Notes under the pieces: generated by a model
Databases searched by the model: none
What the model saw: only the letters and a program-made list of their open reading frames with translations
Told to the model about the DNA's origin: nothing
Shown here: piece after piece, positions 63,810-64,000 of the stretch
How the letters are laid out: every line of letters starts with the position of its first letter
Numbering within the stretch: position 1 is the stretch's first letter
NCBI RefSeq assembly: GCF_023674425.1
Contig: NZ_CP098401.1
Span: 1,488,001-1,552,000 of the forward strand
Length of the DNA stretch: 64,000 nt
From: Sphingomonas donggukensis
GTDB taxonomy: Bacteria > Pseudomonadota > Alphaproteobacteria > Sphingomonadales > Sphingomonadaceae
Direction of reading: 5' to 3'
Translations under genes and position numbers: made by a program

Positions 63810-64000
63810 CGCGCGCCAAACCCCGTCAGGACCGTCGCCAGTGTCCGCACGACGATCAGCAGGTCGAGCCACGGCGAGAAATATTTGATGTAGTAGAAAT
63901 CGTTCTGCAGCTTTTCGTGCACTTCGTGCACTTCGGCGACATGGCCCTGGTTCACCTGCGCCCAGCCCGAGATGCCCGGCCGGACGATGTGGCGATAGGC
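63806..64000 (-). CDS. Exopolysaccharide polyprenyl glycosylphosphotransferase, partial (C-terminus only)
   Basis: The visible 64 residues end the gene, which starts beyond the right edge. YRHIVRPGISGWAQVNQGHV and the later NDFYYIKYFSPWLDLLIVVR are the C-terminal signature of bacterial sugar transferases (WbaP/CpsE/GumD type) that put the first sugar-1-phosphate on undecaprenyl phosphate. It initiates the repeat unit built by the glycosyltransferases of this window. TGA at 63806-63808 overlaps the methyltransferase ATG. Confidence 0.93.
   Translation of the reverse strand, partial: AYRHIVRPGISGWAQVNQGHVAEVHEVHEKLQNDFYYIKYFSPWLDLLIVVRTLATVLTGFGAR

Noticed and set aside
1..64000. CRISPR arrays, insertion sequences, prophage or integrase genes.
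   Set aside because: No direct-repeat arrays or transposase/integrase-like proteins were found on either strand.

Overview
GC-rich chromosome window from an alphaproteobacterium of the Sphingomonadales, most likely a Sphingomonas. Reasons: a fused ThiS-ThiG, a divergent secB / Tim44-like pair, the alphaproteobacterial block mutM-rpsT-dnaA next to ubiE-ubiB-coaBC-dut, a GTTC-N7-GTTC LexA-type site, and several GGAAC-N16/17-CGTT sites of the EcfG (general stress sigma factor) type. No integrase, transposase, CRISPR array or rRNA gene was seen. Most genes are tightly packed with ATGA/GTGA stop-start overlaps.

Left part (1-32.4 kb) is core metabolism and housekeeping. A minus-strand nine-gene run (8.1 kb down to 1) carries CoA-transferase subunits scoA and scoB, an e(P4)-type phosphatase lipoprotein, an esterase, a nucleoside-sugar-type epimerase, leuC, a metallo-beta-lactamase-fold hydrolase, leuD and a quinone oxidoreductase. 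Two unrelated hydrolases sit inside what are normally two-subunit gene pairs (scoA/scoB and leuC/leuD). Then come a VIT-type transporter, the stress gene csbD, thiSG, and the plus-strand run aroQ-accB-accC-ABM-arsC-PLD, followed by purL, timA/secB, murJ and trpS. A tRNA-like gene without a normal anticodon loop lies between trpS and dnaA. mutM, rpsT and dnaA read left; ubiE, ubiB, a membrane protein, coaBC, a VOC protein, dut, a MoeB/ThiF-like E1 and a DsrE-like protein read right.

Right part (32.4-64 kb) is a large surface or exopolysaccharide locus. wecB-wecC (UDP-ManNAcA synthesis), an M48 protease and galU form one operon. Then an export module: TPR/carbohydrate-binding-like protein, Wzc-type tyrosine autokinase, Wza-type outer-membrane lipoprotein, and an O-antigen ligase/polymerase-type membrane protein. 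A plus-strand trio (FkbM methyltransferase, GT4, Wzx-like flippase) faces a ten-gene minus-strand operon: Wzy-like polymerase, asparagine-synthase-like amidotransferase, four more glycosyltransferases of GT4/GT2 type plus a CgeB-like one, a heparinase II/III-like protein, a two-domain oxidoreductase and a methyltransferase. At the right edge are an OafA-type acyltransferase, a methyltransferase and the C-terminus of the initiating polyprenyl glycosylphosphotransferase. Together these encode a complete Wzx/Wzy/Wzc/Wza-type route to an acidic, probably amidated, acylated and methylated polymer.

The most unusual items are the tRNA-like gene with a 4-nt loop in place of the anticodon loop (21809-21888), the internal Gly-Gly-Gly of the ThiS-ThiG fusion, the LexA-type box before the VOC-dut run, the set of EcfG-type promoters before small proteins, and the split scoAB and leuCD pairs.
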